This document shows positions 43,436 through 51,530 of a DNA stretch of 64,000 bases, piece by piece. Origin of the DNA: Gammaproteobacteria bacterium (GTDB taxonomy: Bacteria > Pseudomonadota > Gammaproteobacteria > JACKNK01); the NCBI GenBank assembly GCA_024234955.1, contig JACKNK010000002.1:744001-808000 (forward strand). Reading direction: 5' to 3'. Position numbers and translations under genes: made by a program. The notes under the pieces are model-generated. The model had not been told where the DNA came from and did not search any database. It was given only the letters and a program-made list of their open reading frames with translations. Positions within the stretch are counted from its first letter, which is position 1. Each line of letters opens with the position of its first letter.

Positions 43436-45103
43436 GTGAATAGGTTTGATCGTGTCGAGTCTTGGTTTGCGAGTCGGGGATTCGCAATTCTTGTCCTTGC
43501 AGGACTCCTGGCGTTTGCAGGCTGGAACCGATTCGTCCAGGACGATGCATTCATCTCGTTCCGCTATGCCCAGCATCTGATTGAGGGCCACGGACTGGTC
43601 TGGAACGTTGGCGAGGCGCAGCCGATCGAGGGTTACACCAACTTTCTTTGGGTCATGTTGATTGCAATCGGGTTCGTGCTTGGACTTGAGCCCGATACCT
43701 GGAGCCTCGTTCTGGGCTTTGCCTGTGGCTTGGGGACCTTGCTTACGACTTACCGGCTCGCCCGTACGATCACCGGTCGGCACGACTATGCGGTGCTCGG
43801 CGTGTTTCTGATGGGCATGAATTATTCATTCAGTGCCTACATTACTGGTGGCCTGGAAACCCAGTTGCAGGCCTTCCTGGTGGTCCTCTCGTATGCGGTG
43901 GCGTTCCGCCTCGAAGACCGGCTCAAGGCTGGTGCAGGCATTGTTCCGCATGCGCTTGGGCTGTCTGTGCTGCTGGCACTCGCGGCCATGACGCGGCTCG
44001 ATTCGGTGTTGCTGGCTGGTCCGGCATGGCTGTTCGCGGTCGGGGTGGTCTGGGGCCATCGGGGTACGCCGATGACAGGCAATGCCGTGGTGGGTCGGGT
44101 GTTGTCCGCGCTGGTGCTTCCCGGCCTCCTCATGGGGGTGGGCTGGTTCGCATTCAAATGGTCGTTCTACGGCGACTTGTTGCCCAATACCTTCTATGTC
44201 AAAGCCGGTGCGTTCCGTATCGAGAGCCTGGTTGCGGGCGTCTGGTACGTGTGGGGTTTTCTGTTTTATTACGGACTGCTTCTTCCCGCCGTCATTCTGC
44301 TGCTTCGATATCGCACCTTGCTGGCTGGGGCACGCGAGCGATTGCTCTTCGGTGCGGTGCTGTTGTGGTCGCTCTACTTGATCAAGATCGGTGGCGATTT
44401 CATGGAATACCGCCAGATCGTGCCGATGCTGCCGCTGGTGTTCGTGTTGATTGCGAGCGTCTTTCACAGCATCACTGACATGCTGGTGCGAGTCGGGTTG
44501 GTAATTTCGCTGCTGTTGTCCAGTGCCACGCACGCGGAAACACATTGGGGTTTTCGGGGCATTGAGGCTATCGATGAACTGCGTGCACACGTTTACGAAG
44601 TCGGTTTTGACCGGGGTTGGCAACTGGTCGGAAAGACGCTGCATGAACTGTTCCGCGACGCGGAATCGCCGGTGGTCATTGCGACCACCGCAGCCGGCGC
44701 CATCCCCTATTACTCGGAATTGCCGACCGTGGACATGCTGGGCCTGAATGATCGGTACATCGCTCGGGAGGGCATGCATATCGATGCCTTTGCCGGTCAC
44801 GGACGCTATGCGACCTTGGACTATCTGTTGGAACGGAATGTCAATCTGGTCATCGGTCATCCCAAGGTCGTCCCACTCAAGCACACCTATAAGTACACGG
44901 CGGAGCAGATGTTCCACACCACCTATTTCTCCGAGGACTTCGATTTGTCGTCCTTGCCCGAGTCCGCCCGGGTGGTCGACATCAAGATTGCGGACAACCG
45001 CAAGGTCGTTGTCCTCTACCTGAAGCCGAGTCCCGCCATTGACCGAGTGATCGCTGCGCATGGTTACCGGGTTTACAAGCCAAAACTGAAGTTGCTGCGC
45101 TGA
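43436..45103 (+). CDS. GT-C-type polytopic membrane protein 2
   Basis: 555 residues, GTG start at 43436 with GAGGA about 7 nt upstream. About ten helices. The first loop reads VQDDAFISFRYAQHLIEGHG followed by IEGYTNFLWV, the classic signature of this GT-C group. The C-terminal domain has GAIPYYSELPTVDMLGLNDRYIA. It is a paralogue of the preceding gene: first-loop DD, small-residue turn and D-x-x-GL-x-(D/S) motif all correspond. Forty bases separate the two genes. Expected role: transfer of a sugar from a polyprenyl phosphate to an extracytoplasmic acceptor. Confidence 0.75.
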   Translation: MNRFDRVESWFASRGFAILVLAGLLAFAGWNRFVQDDAFISFRYAQHLIEGHGLVWNVGEAQPIEGYTNFLWVMLIAIGFVLGLEPDTWSLVLGFACGLGTLLTTYRLARTITGRHDYAVLGVFLMGMNYSFSAYITGGLETQLQAFLVVLSYAVAFRLEDRLKAGAGIVPHALGLSVLLALAAMTRLDSVLLAGPAWLFAVGVVWGHRGTPMTGNAVVGRVLSALVLPGLLMGVGWFAFKWSFYGDLLPNTFYVKAGAFRIESLVAGVWYVWGFLFYYGLLLPAVILLLRYRTLLAGARERLLFGAVLLWSLYLIKIGGDFMEYRQIVPMLPLVFVLIASVFHSITDMLVRVGLVISLLLSSATHAETHWGFRGIEAIDELRAHVYEVGFDRGWQLVGKTLHELFRDAESPVVIATTAAGAIPYYSELPTVDMLGLNDRYIAREGMHIDAFAGHGRYATLDYLLERNVNLVIGHPKVVPLKHTYKYTAEQMFHTTYFSEDFDLSSLPESARVVDIKIADNRKVVVLYLKPSPAIDRVIAAHGYRVYKPKLKLLR

Positions 45104-45137
45104 TTCGTTTGCATGATTTTCCCGGGGAATGATTTAG

Positions 45138-46745
45138 ATGAAACGCCGATCCAGGAGTGACTCCTGGGGTGACTCCTGGGGTGATTCCTGGGGTGATTCC
45201 TGGGGTGATTCCTGGGGTGACTGGCTGATCGTTGCCGGCATCGTCCTTATGGTCGGGCTCGGCCTGCTCTGGCTGATGTTCTCCAGTCAATGGCGTATGC
45301 AGCACGACACGCCATTGCTGTATTACACCGGCATGCTCATGGACGAGTTCGGGCGGATGCCCTATCGGGATTTCTTCGAGACCAGTTTCGTTGGCACGTT
45401 TGTGCTGCATTGGGTGATCGTGAAACTGTTCGGCTATTCCGAAGCGGCCTTTGTCACCCTCGGCTTGCTGCATTTCGCGGCGGTCGCCCTGGTCAGTGCC
45501 ACGCTGATGTGGCCTTACGGTAAGCGGGTTGCGGTGGCGGCACCGGCAATCTTTGCCCTTTTGTATATCAGCCACGGGCCATCCATCGTGTTGCAGCGCG
45601 ACTACCTGGTGGTGCTGCCGGTCGCGCTGGGTCTGCTGCTTGCGGTTCAGCAACGGTTCCGGCTCGGCGATGCCCCGCGTGCGCTTTGGGTCGGCGTGAT
45701 GTTCGGCGTTGCCGCAGCGATCAAGCCGCAGATGGTGCTCGGGGCGATACCGGTATGGTTGTACCTGGTTCTTGTGAAAGGGGGCCCGGAGCGCATCGGT
45801 TTATCTCTGCTGTATACCGCAGCATGGATGGCGCTCGGTGGTCTTGTGGTGATCGGTCCTCTCCTTGTCTGGCTTTGGTGGCTGGATGCCTGGGCGCCGT
45901 TCTGGGAGTTGTATCGGCAATACCTGCCCTTGCATCTTGCCTTGACCGGGGATCATCGCTTGCTCACGGGCGGTGCGTATGTTCGTTACTGGCTGGGTGA
46001 GTTCATCAAGCTTGGCGGTTATGCGTACCTCATGCCCGTGGCCGTGGCGGGACCGCTGATTGCGGCCCGGGTACGGGCTGATCGTGAATCCGTCGCCCGG
46101 ATCGGGATGTTATTGGGGGTGGCGATAGTTTATGGATTGCTCCCCGGTCTGGCTGGCCAGTTCTGGCCATATCACTGGATGCCGTTTGCCTGGGTGCTGA
46201 GTTTGCTGGTGGCTTTGTCGCTGATCCGCGATCCACGCCCGATGCGACGGAATTGGCACGACGGATTGATCGTCGTGGTACTGGCGGTTGCGCTTGGTTT
46301 CTCGGCCTGGCCGAATTGGGAATTGCGCCTGCAGATGCGTGGTCAGCCGGTGCCCCCGCCGCTGGCGGGTCGGGTTGATGAGATCAGTGATTTCCTGCGC
46401 GCAGAACTGCGCCCCGGCGATACTGTGCAACCCCTGGACTGGACCGGTGGTGCCATTCACGCGATGTTGCAGGCGCACGCACCGCTGGCGACACGGTTCC
46501 TGTACGACTATCACTTTTATCATCATCCGGGAGAGCCCTTCATAGCGATGCTTCGGCAGCGATTGCTGACCGAACTCAAGGCGGCTCCCCCGCGTTTCGT
46601 CATCGAAATCCATGACTGGCTGCATCCCAAGGATCAGGCCGGCGCGCCGTCATTTGATGCCTTGGATACCTGGCTGCACGGCGGTTATCAGGTGGTCAGG
46701 GAAGGCAATGCCTACAAGATATGGGAGCGCGCCAGGACGCCTTGA
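45138..46745 (+). CDS. GT-C-type polytopic membrane protein 3 with N-terminal DSWG repeats
   Basis: 535 residues. The N-terminus is MKRRSRS followed by five DSWG tetrapeptides, encoded by 12-bp tandem repeats, then the first helix (WLIVAGIVLMVGLGLLWLMF). The first loop, FGRMPYRDFFETSFVGTFVLHW, matches the YRDFFE-type signature of PMT/GT39-like membrane glycosyltransferases. About ten helices follow, and a C-terminal periplasmic domain starts near residue 420. It is the third membrane protein of the run, 34 bp after the second. The repeat lies in the cytosolic tail and should not affect catalysis directly. It is convergent with the next gene, 5 bp away. Confidence 0.72.
   Translation: MKRRSRSDSWGDSWGDSWGDSWGDSWGDWLIVAGIVLMVGLGLLWLMFSSQWRMQHDTPLLYYTGMLMDEFGRMPYRDFFETSFVGTFVLHWVIVKLFGYSEAAFVTLGLLHFAAVALVSATLMWPYGKRVAVAAPAIFALLYISHGPSIVLQRDYLVVLPVALGLLLAVQQRFRLGDAPRALWVGVMFGVAAAIKPQMVLGAIPVWLYLVLVKGGPERIGLSLLYTAAWMALGGLVVIGPLLVWLWWLDAWAPFWELYRQYLPLHLALTGDHRLLTGGAYVRYWLGEFIKLGGYAYLMPVAVAGPLIAARVRADRESVARIGMLLGVAIVYGLLPGLAGQFWPYHWMPFAWVLSLLVALSLIRDPRPMRRNWHDGLIVVVLAVALGFSAWPNWELRLQMRGQPVPPPLAGRVDEISDFLRAELRPGDTVQPLDWTGGAIHAMLQAHAPLATRFLYDYHFYHHPGEPFIAMLRQRLLTELKAAPPRFVIEIHDWLHPKDQAGAPSFDALDTWLHGGYQVVREGNAYKIWERARTP
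45159..45218 (+). repeat. 12-bp tandem repeat, five units, in the start of the third GT-C gene
   Basis: Units are GACTCCTGGGGT (twice), then GATTCCTGGGGT (three times), followed by a partial unit. Each encodes Asp-Ser-Trp-Gly. Because units are a multiple of three, copy-number change would alter length but not frame. The first unit also forms a hairpin, CCAGGAG tga CTCCTGG (45151-45167), close to the start codon. Confidence 0.95.
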
Positions 46746-46750
46746 ACGCA

Positions 46751-47962
46751 TCAGGCGTGAGGGGTTCCCACTTGAGATGGGCGGACCCAGTTGGGGTCCC
46801 CCACGGTCCTGATCAGTTCGAGCAACGGCGTCGAATTTCGGGCGTTGTAATGCACCGGGTCATAGTCCCAGAACAAGGTTTGGGCGAGTACGAAAACGAG
46901 CAGCACGGCGTTCGACAGGAACGGGAAACGAACCGTCGATGGTGCGAGGGATAGGCTGTGCAGCGCGATCAGAAAGGCGGTCAACCCGGCATACGGGATG
47001 TAACGATGCACGTCTTCGGCGAACAGATACAGGCTGTGCGGCAACAGCATCGCAAAGGTCATAACACCGATGCCCGCCCAGCGGCGCTGCGCGAACGCAG
47101 GTCGCGCCGCCAGTAACCAGAAAGCCAGTGCCGGGCTGAGCATGATCAGGTGGCCTGGGAAACGCAGCCGAGCGTAGTTGTGCAAGGAAACGTTCCGGGG
47201 CACGTCGTTGGCAGCGGCAATCTCGATGAATTGCGGATTGGCCCAGACTTCCAGATAAGGGGTTTCAAGGGCGACCGCGACCTTGTGGTGAATCAGATCC
47301 AGCTGAGCCGGGCTTGCCTTGCCGAAATGAACCACCAGCAGCGTGATCACGCACATGCCGGCCAGACTGAGGCTTGGCGTCAACGGGAGACGTCGGCCCC
47401 GATGTTGCGGGTGTATCCACAGCCACCACCCCATCGCGGGAAGGATAAAGAACACCACCTGTTCGTGGATCAGCGTCGCCAGGGCCATCAGGATCAGGGC
47501 GATAAGCGGACGTTCGCGGACCCACGCAAGCCAGGCGAGCAGACCCAGACTCAGAATCAGGCTGTCATGGAAGCCTCGGGTCGCGCCGATCCCGACCAGG
47601 AATGGCCCGGAAAGCAGGATCAGCAAGAGAATGTTGTCGGTCGCACGTGCCGGTCCGTCAGGGTGACGGAGCTTGCCGAAGACCCAGAGCAACACCGCAA
47701 TCAGGCCCAGATACTCGATGACACTGAGTATCAGGATGACCCGATGCATCGCCATCGGCTCGGGGCCGGCAACAGTGGTGACCAGCGAACCCATCAGGCC
47801 GCGAATCAGGAAGCCGCCTTCGTAGGTGTAGAAATACTGGCCGAGGGCGTAGGGATCGGGGTGCAGGGCAAAGCCGCGCAGGAAATTCCAGATCAGCAGA
47901 ACCGCGACCAACCACGGCATTGCCCGCTGCAGTCGGACAGCGGGCAGGGTGGTTTCAGCCAT
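46751..47962 (-). CDS. Polytopic membrane protein, GT-C-like, downstream of ppk
   Basis: 403 residues from the ATG at 47962, inside the end of ppk (8-bp overlap), so it is coupled to ppk rather than to the GT-C genes it faces. About ten hydrophobic helices. The first periplasmic loop has DPYALGQYFYTYEGGFLIRGLMGSL, and a later helix has HEQVVFFILPAMGWW. This EGGF-x-x-RG-x-x-G pattern occurs in uncharacterised bacterial membrane proteins. No soluble domain. The glycosyltransferase relationship is only architectural. A longer frame upstream overlaps ppk and is not coding. Confidence 0.68.
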   Translation of the reverse strand: MAETTLPAVRLQRAMPWLVAVLLIWNFLRGFALHPDPYALGQYFYTYEGGFLIRGLMGSLVTTVAGPEPMAMHRVILILSVIEYLGLIAVLLWVFGKLRHPDGPARATDNILLLILLSGPFLVGIGATRGFHDSLILSLGLLAWLAWVRERPLIALILMALATLIHEQVVFFILPAMGWWLWIHPQHRGRRLPLTPSLSLAGMCVITLLVVHFGKASPAQLDLIHHKVAVALETPYLEVWANPQFIEIAAANDVPRNVSLHNYARLRFPGHLIMLSPALAFWLLAARPAFAQRRWAGIGVMTFAMLLPHSLYLFAEDVHRYIPYAGLTAFLIALHSLSLAPSTVRFPFLSNAVLLVFVLAQTLFWDYDPVHYNARNSTPLLELIRTVGDPNWVRPSQVGTPHA

Positions 47963-50024
47963 CCGCGAGTTTGGCGAGCAGGGTGTCCTGGACCGAGATC
48001 GGCTCGGCGTCACCGGGGGTGCGGTGCACGTAACTGCCGTCGCTCTGCAATTCCCAGGCGCGGGTGTTGTCGTTGAGGAACAACTCCAGGTCGCGGCTGA
48101 TCCGGGTACGGTGATCCGGGTCCTCGATCGGAAAACACTCCTCGACGCGCGCAAACAGATTGCGCGGCATCCAGTCGGCACTGGAGCACCAGACCTCGAA
48201 GGGGCCGTCGTTGGCGAACCAGAACACCCGTGAGTGCTCGAGGAAACGACCGACGATGGAGATCACGCGGATGTTTTCGGAAACGCCCGCGACGCCCGGC
48301 TTCAGGCAGCAGATGCCACGCACGATCAGGTCGATCTTCACCCCGGCGCGGCTGGCGTCATACAACGCCTGGATGATCTGTTCCTCAACCAGGGCATTGA
48401 CCTTGACGATGATGCGCGCGGCCTTGCCGGCACGGGCGTTTTCGGCCTCACGCTGGATGCGCTGGACGATGCCGCCGTGCAGCGTGAACGGCGACTGCAA
48501 CATCTTGTTGAGCTTCTTGCCGCGTCCCAGGCTGGTGAGCTGCATGAACATCTGATGCACGTCTTCCCCGATGGCCACGTCGCAGGTCATCAGGCCGTAG
48601 TCGGAATAGATGCGGCTGGTCCCGGGGTGGTAGTTGCCGGTACCCATGTGTACGTAGCGACGCATTTCCCCGCTTTCGCGGCGCACGATCATCAACATCT
48701 TGGCGTGCGTCTTGTACCCGACCACGCCGTAAACGACGTGCGCGCCGGCTTCCTGGAGCCGGTTGGCGAGTTCGATGTTGGCGGCCTCGTCGAAACGGGC
48801 GCGCAGTTCCACCACCACCGTGACCTCCTTGCCTAGACGCGCGGCCTGGGTCAACACCTCGACCAGGACGGAGTCGGTCCCGGTGCGGTAGAGCGTCTGT
48901 TTGATCGCCAATACGTCCGGGTCGGTTGCCGCCTGGCGGATCAGATCGACCACGGGTGCGAAGGAGTGGTACGGGTGGTGAAGCAGGATGTCGCCGCGCT
49001 TGATGGCGCGGAACAGGTTGGCGCCCTTGCGGATGCCCTTGGGCAGCCCGGGCTTGAAGCTCGGATACTTGAGGTCGGGGCGGTCGATCATCTCCGGCAG
49101 GCCGATCAGGCGATGCAGGTTGACCGGGCCGTTGACCTGGAACAGATCGGCCTGACCGACACCGAATTCGTCCAGCAGGAAGGCCGCGACGTCCTCGGGA
49201 CAGTTGTCGGCGACTTCCAGACGCACGCCTTCGCCATAACGTCGCGACGGCAGTTCGCCTTCGAGCACGGCGAGCAGGTCGTCGGCCTCATCGGTGTTCA
49301 CGAACAGGTCGGAATTGCGGGTGACGCGGAACTGGTAACAGCCGAGCACGTTCATGCCCGGGAACAGGTCGTTGACGTGCGCGTGGATGATCGAGGATAG
49401 GAAGACGAAGTCGTAAGGCGCTTCTGCGGCCTCGTCCGGGAGTCGCACGAAGCGCGGCAGGGCGCGCGGTGCCTGAACCACCGCCATGCCGCCGAGACGA
49501 CCGAAGGCATCCCGGCCTTCGAGCTGGACGATGAAGTTCAGCGACTTGTTGAGAATGCGTGGGAACGGGTGCGCGGGGTCGAGGCGGATCGGGGTCAGGA
49601 TCGGCAGCAACTGGGTCTCGAAGTAGTTGCGCATCCAGCGTTCCTGCTTCTCACTGAGCTGATTGCGGCGCAGGAAGCGAATGCCGTTGCCTTCCAGCGC
49701 GGGCAGGATCACCTCATTCATGCAGGTGTACTGTTCCTCGACCAGACGATGTGCCTCGTCGGAGATCTGCTGCAGTGCCTCGCGCGGGGTGCGGCCATCG
49801 GCGGTGACGACATCGGCCTTGTACAGCGCCTGCTGCTTCAGACCGGCGACGCGCACTTCGAAATACTCATCCAGATTGGAACTGGTGATGCACAGGAAAC
49901 GCAGGCGCTCCAGCAAGGGATGGGTTTCGTCGCGTGCCTGCTCGAACACGCGGCGATGGAAGGCGAGCAAGCTCAGTTCGCGGTTGAAATAGAGCTGCGG
50001 GTCGTTGAGTTCGAGGTCGCTCAT
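47955..50024 (-). CDS. ppk: Polyphosphate kinase 1
   Basis: 689 residues from the ATG at 50024 (MSDLELNDPQLYFNREL), the usual PPK1 length; the ORF extension upstream is not conserved. The segment RYVHMGTGNYHPGTSRIYSDYG contains the histidine that is autophosphorylated in PPK1, and the phospholipase-D-like C-terminal domains are present. It reversibly makes long-chain polyphosphate from ATP. It ends eight bases inside the next membrane-protein gene. A Na/Pi cotransporter gene lies at 61-63 kb but in another part of the strand run. No ppx is adjacent. Confidence 0.97.
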   Translation of the reverse strand: MSDLELNDPQLYFNRELSLLAFHRRVFEQARDETHPLLERLRFLCITSSNLDEYFEVRVAGLKQQALYKADVVTADGRTPREALQQISDEAHRLVEEQYTCMNEVILPALEGNGIRFLRRNQLSEKQERWMRNYFETQLLPILTPIRLDPAHPFPRILNKSLNFIVQLEGRDAFGRLGGMAVVQAPRALPRFVRLPDEAAEAPYDFVFLSSIIHAHVNDLFPGMNVLGCYQFRVTRNSDLFVNTDEADDLLAVLEGELPSRRYGEGVRLEVADNCPEDVAAFLLDEFGVGQADLFQVNGPVNLHRLIGLPEMIDRPDLKYPSFKPGLPKGIRKGANLFRAIKRGDILLHHPYHSFAPVVDLIRQAATDPDVLAIKQTLYRTGTDSVLVEVLTQAARLGKEVTVVVELRARFDEAANIELANRLQEAGAHVVYGVVGYKTHAKMLMIVRRESGEMRRYVHMGTGNYHPGTSRIYSDYGLMTCDVAIGEDVHQMFMQLTSLGRGKKLNKMLQSPFTLHGGIVQRIQREAENARAGKAARIIVKVNALVEEQIIQALYDASRAGVKIDLIVRGICCLKPGVAGVSENIRVISIVGRFLEHSRVFWFANDGPFEVWCSSADWMPRNLFARVEECFPIEDPDHRTRISRDLELFLNDNTRAWELQSDGSYVHRTPGDAEPISVQDTLLAKLADG

Positions 50025-50177
50025 GGGAATAAGGCCAGGGTTGGGACTGGTCGATATTAGCAGTCCGGAGGCGGGCTCAGTGCAGCCAGGTCTTATACCC
50101 ATTGACGGTGTCACGGTGGTGACTGTTCGTCTGTTGTCGATGGGGTCTCCGGCTGCGGGTGTTCCCGGAACGAGAAA

Positions 50178-50202
50178 GGCAGGCCGGTCGATGCGGCCTG
50201 CC
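50178..50202. terminator. Hairpin between the amidase gene and ppk
   Basis: Stem GGCAGGCCG (50178-50186) / CGGCCTGCC (50194-50202) with a 7-nt loop. On the minus strand it is followed by TTTCTCGTT, so it could be a weak terminator for the amidase transcript and separate the yhdP unit from ppk. Confidence 0.55.
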
Positions 50203-50294
50203 CGTTCCTGATGGCTGTCTACCCGGGTGGCTGTCTCCCCGGTGACGGTCTACGCGGTGTGGGCTGTGCGGCGCGACGTCGAACGCAGCGGGAA

Positions 50295-51104
50295 TCAGAA
50301 ACGGCGGTGATTGACCGTCGGGAAGGTCTGCCGTACCGATCGGACCCGCGCCGGGTCGAACTCGGCGGCGACGAAACCGGCGCCGCGCGACATGCGATCC
50401 AGGATTACGCCCCAGGGGTCAACCACCATACTGTTGCCGAAGGTCTCGCGGCTGCCGACGTGATAGCCGCCTTGCGCGGCGGCGACCACATAGCAGAGAT
50501 TCTCGATGGCGCGGGCACGCACCAATACTTCCCAGTGGGCTCGACCGGTGATCGCGGTGAATGCCGATGGCACCGCCAGCGTTTCCATGCCCTGGTCGAG
50601 CATCTTGCGAAACATCTCCGGAAAGCGCAGGTCGTAACAGACGGCGATGCCGAGCTTGCCGCAGGGGGTGTCCACGACGCAGACATCGTTGCCGGGATCG
50701 ATGGCCTCGGATTCGAGGTAACGATCTTCACTGTCCGGCACGCTCACGTCGAACAGATGAATCTTGTCGTAACGCGCAACCTGGGTGCCGCTGTTGTTGA
50801 ACAAAAGGCAGGACGCGCGGACCTTGCCGGGCTTGTCGCTGCTGATGGGGATGGTGCCGCCGACCAGCCAGATATTGTTACGACTGGCCTGGTTGGCGAG
50901 GAAATCCTGGAGTCGCCCCGAACCCGCCGGTTCGGCCAGTTCCAGTTTGTCCGTCTCGCGTTCGCCCATGAAGGCGAAGTTCTCGGGGAGCACCACCAAG
51001 TCGGCTCCGTCACCCACGGCCTGCGAGATCAGGCGCTCGGTTTCCAGAAGGTTGGCACTGACGTGGGGCCCGGAGGCCAATTGGATCGCGGCGACTCTAC
51101 TCAC
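50295..51104 (-). CDS. Nitrilase-superfamily amidase (Nit/deaminated-glutathione amidase type)
   Basis: 269 residues with the complete Glu-Lys-Cys triad: E41 (LPENFAF), K114 (YDKIHLFD) and C156 (AVCYDLRFPE). KIHLFDVSVPDSEDRYLES and NSMVVDPWGVIL are typical of the Nit1/Nit2 branch that hydrolyses deaminated glutathione and similar omega-amides. In many gammaproteobacteria a nit gene follows yhdP, as here (after one small gene); tldD, often next, is missing. Cytosolic. Confidence 0.9.
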   Translation of the reverse strand: MSRVAAIQLASGPHVSANLLETERLISQAVGDGADLVVLPENFAFMGERETDKLELAEPAGSGRLQDFLANQASRNNIWLVGGTIPISSDKPGKVRASCLLFNNSGTQVARYDKIHLFDVSVPDSEDRYLESEAIDPGNDVCVVDTPCGKLGIAVCYDLRFPEMFRKMLDQGMETLAVPSAFTAITGRAHWEVLVRARAIENLCYVVAAAQGGYHVGSRETFGNSMVVDPWGVILDRMSRGAGFVAAEFDPARVRSVRQTFPTVNHRRF

Positions 51105-51155
51105 GCGGATTCTCGCATAGGGGTGGGTGGAAAGTTTTCCAAGGTTACCCGGCTT

Positions 51156-51530
51156 TCAGGGGGATTCAATCGATAGAAGCAGTTTGTCTTCCGCGACACC
51201 GCCCGGACGCAGTTCGATGGCGCTTCCGGGGACGGCCAGCGCGACCAGCCAATCCCGCAATTCGGCGGCCCAGACGGTGCCGTCCTCCCCACCGGGATGC
51301 TGGATCACCAGGATCGCCTGCGGGTCGCGTTCAAGTCGGCCGATCCAGCTTTGGACCGCCGCGCGGATCGGTTCCTGAGCCAGCACATAGCTGGCGGTTC
51401 GGGGGCGCTGCCAGACGTCGAAGGGGAGCTCCCACGCAGGCAGGGCAGGAGGCTCGTCTGGGAACGCCAGCGGATGATGGATGGCGATTGCGAGCGCCAA
51501 GGCCAAGCCGTGCCGGGCCACGCTAGTCAA
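51156..51530 (-). CDS. Small secreted hypothetical protein after yhdP, 124 aa
   Basis: I do not recognise this protein. A signal-like N-terminus (RHGLALALAIAIHHPLAFP) precedes ~100 residues with a Trp-rich start (AWELPFDVWQRP) and a middle resembling an OmpA-like or Smr-like phosphobeta segment (DPQAILVIQHPGGEDG...ELRDWLVALAVPGSAIELR). The latter pattern, a strand with a polar turn, a helix and a second strand, is close to short OmpA-like domains. It overlaps yhdP by eight bases and so is translated with it. A periplasmic partner of YhdP is possible; no direct evidence. Confidence 0.65.
   Translation of the reverse strand: MTSVARHGLALALAIAIHHPLAFPDEPPALPAWELPFDVWQRPRTASYVLAQEPIRAAVQSWIGRLERDPQAILVIQHPGGEDGTVWAAELRDWLVALAVPGSAIELRPGGVAEDKLLLSIESP

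Noticed and set aside
43826..45061. 411-codon frame opposite the second GT-C gene
   Set aside because: His/Gln-rich antisense translation of a hydrophobic membrane protein.
45159..45218. Tandem repeats as a possible CRISPR
   Set aside because: Units are 12 bp, directly adjacent without spacers and in frame with a coding sequence.
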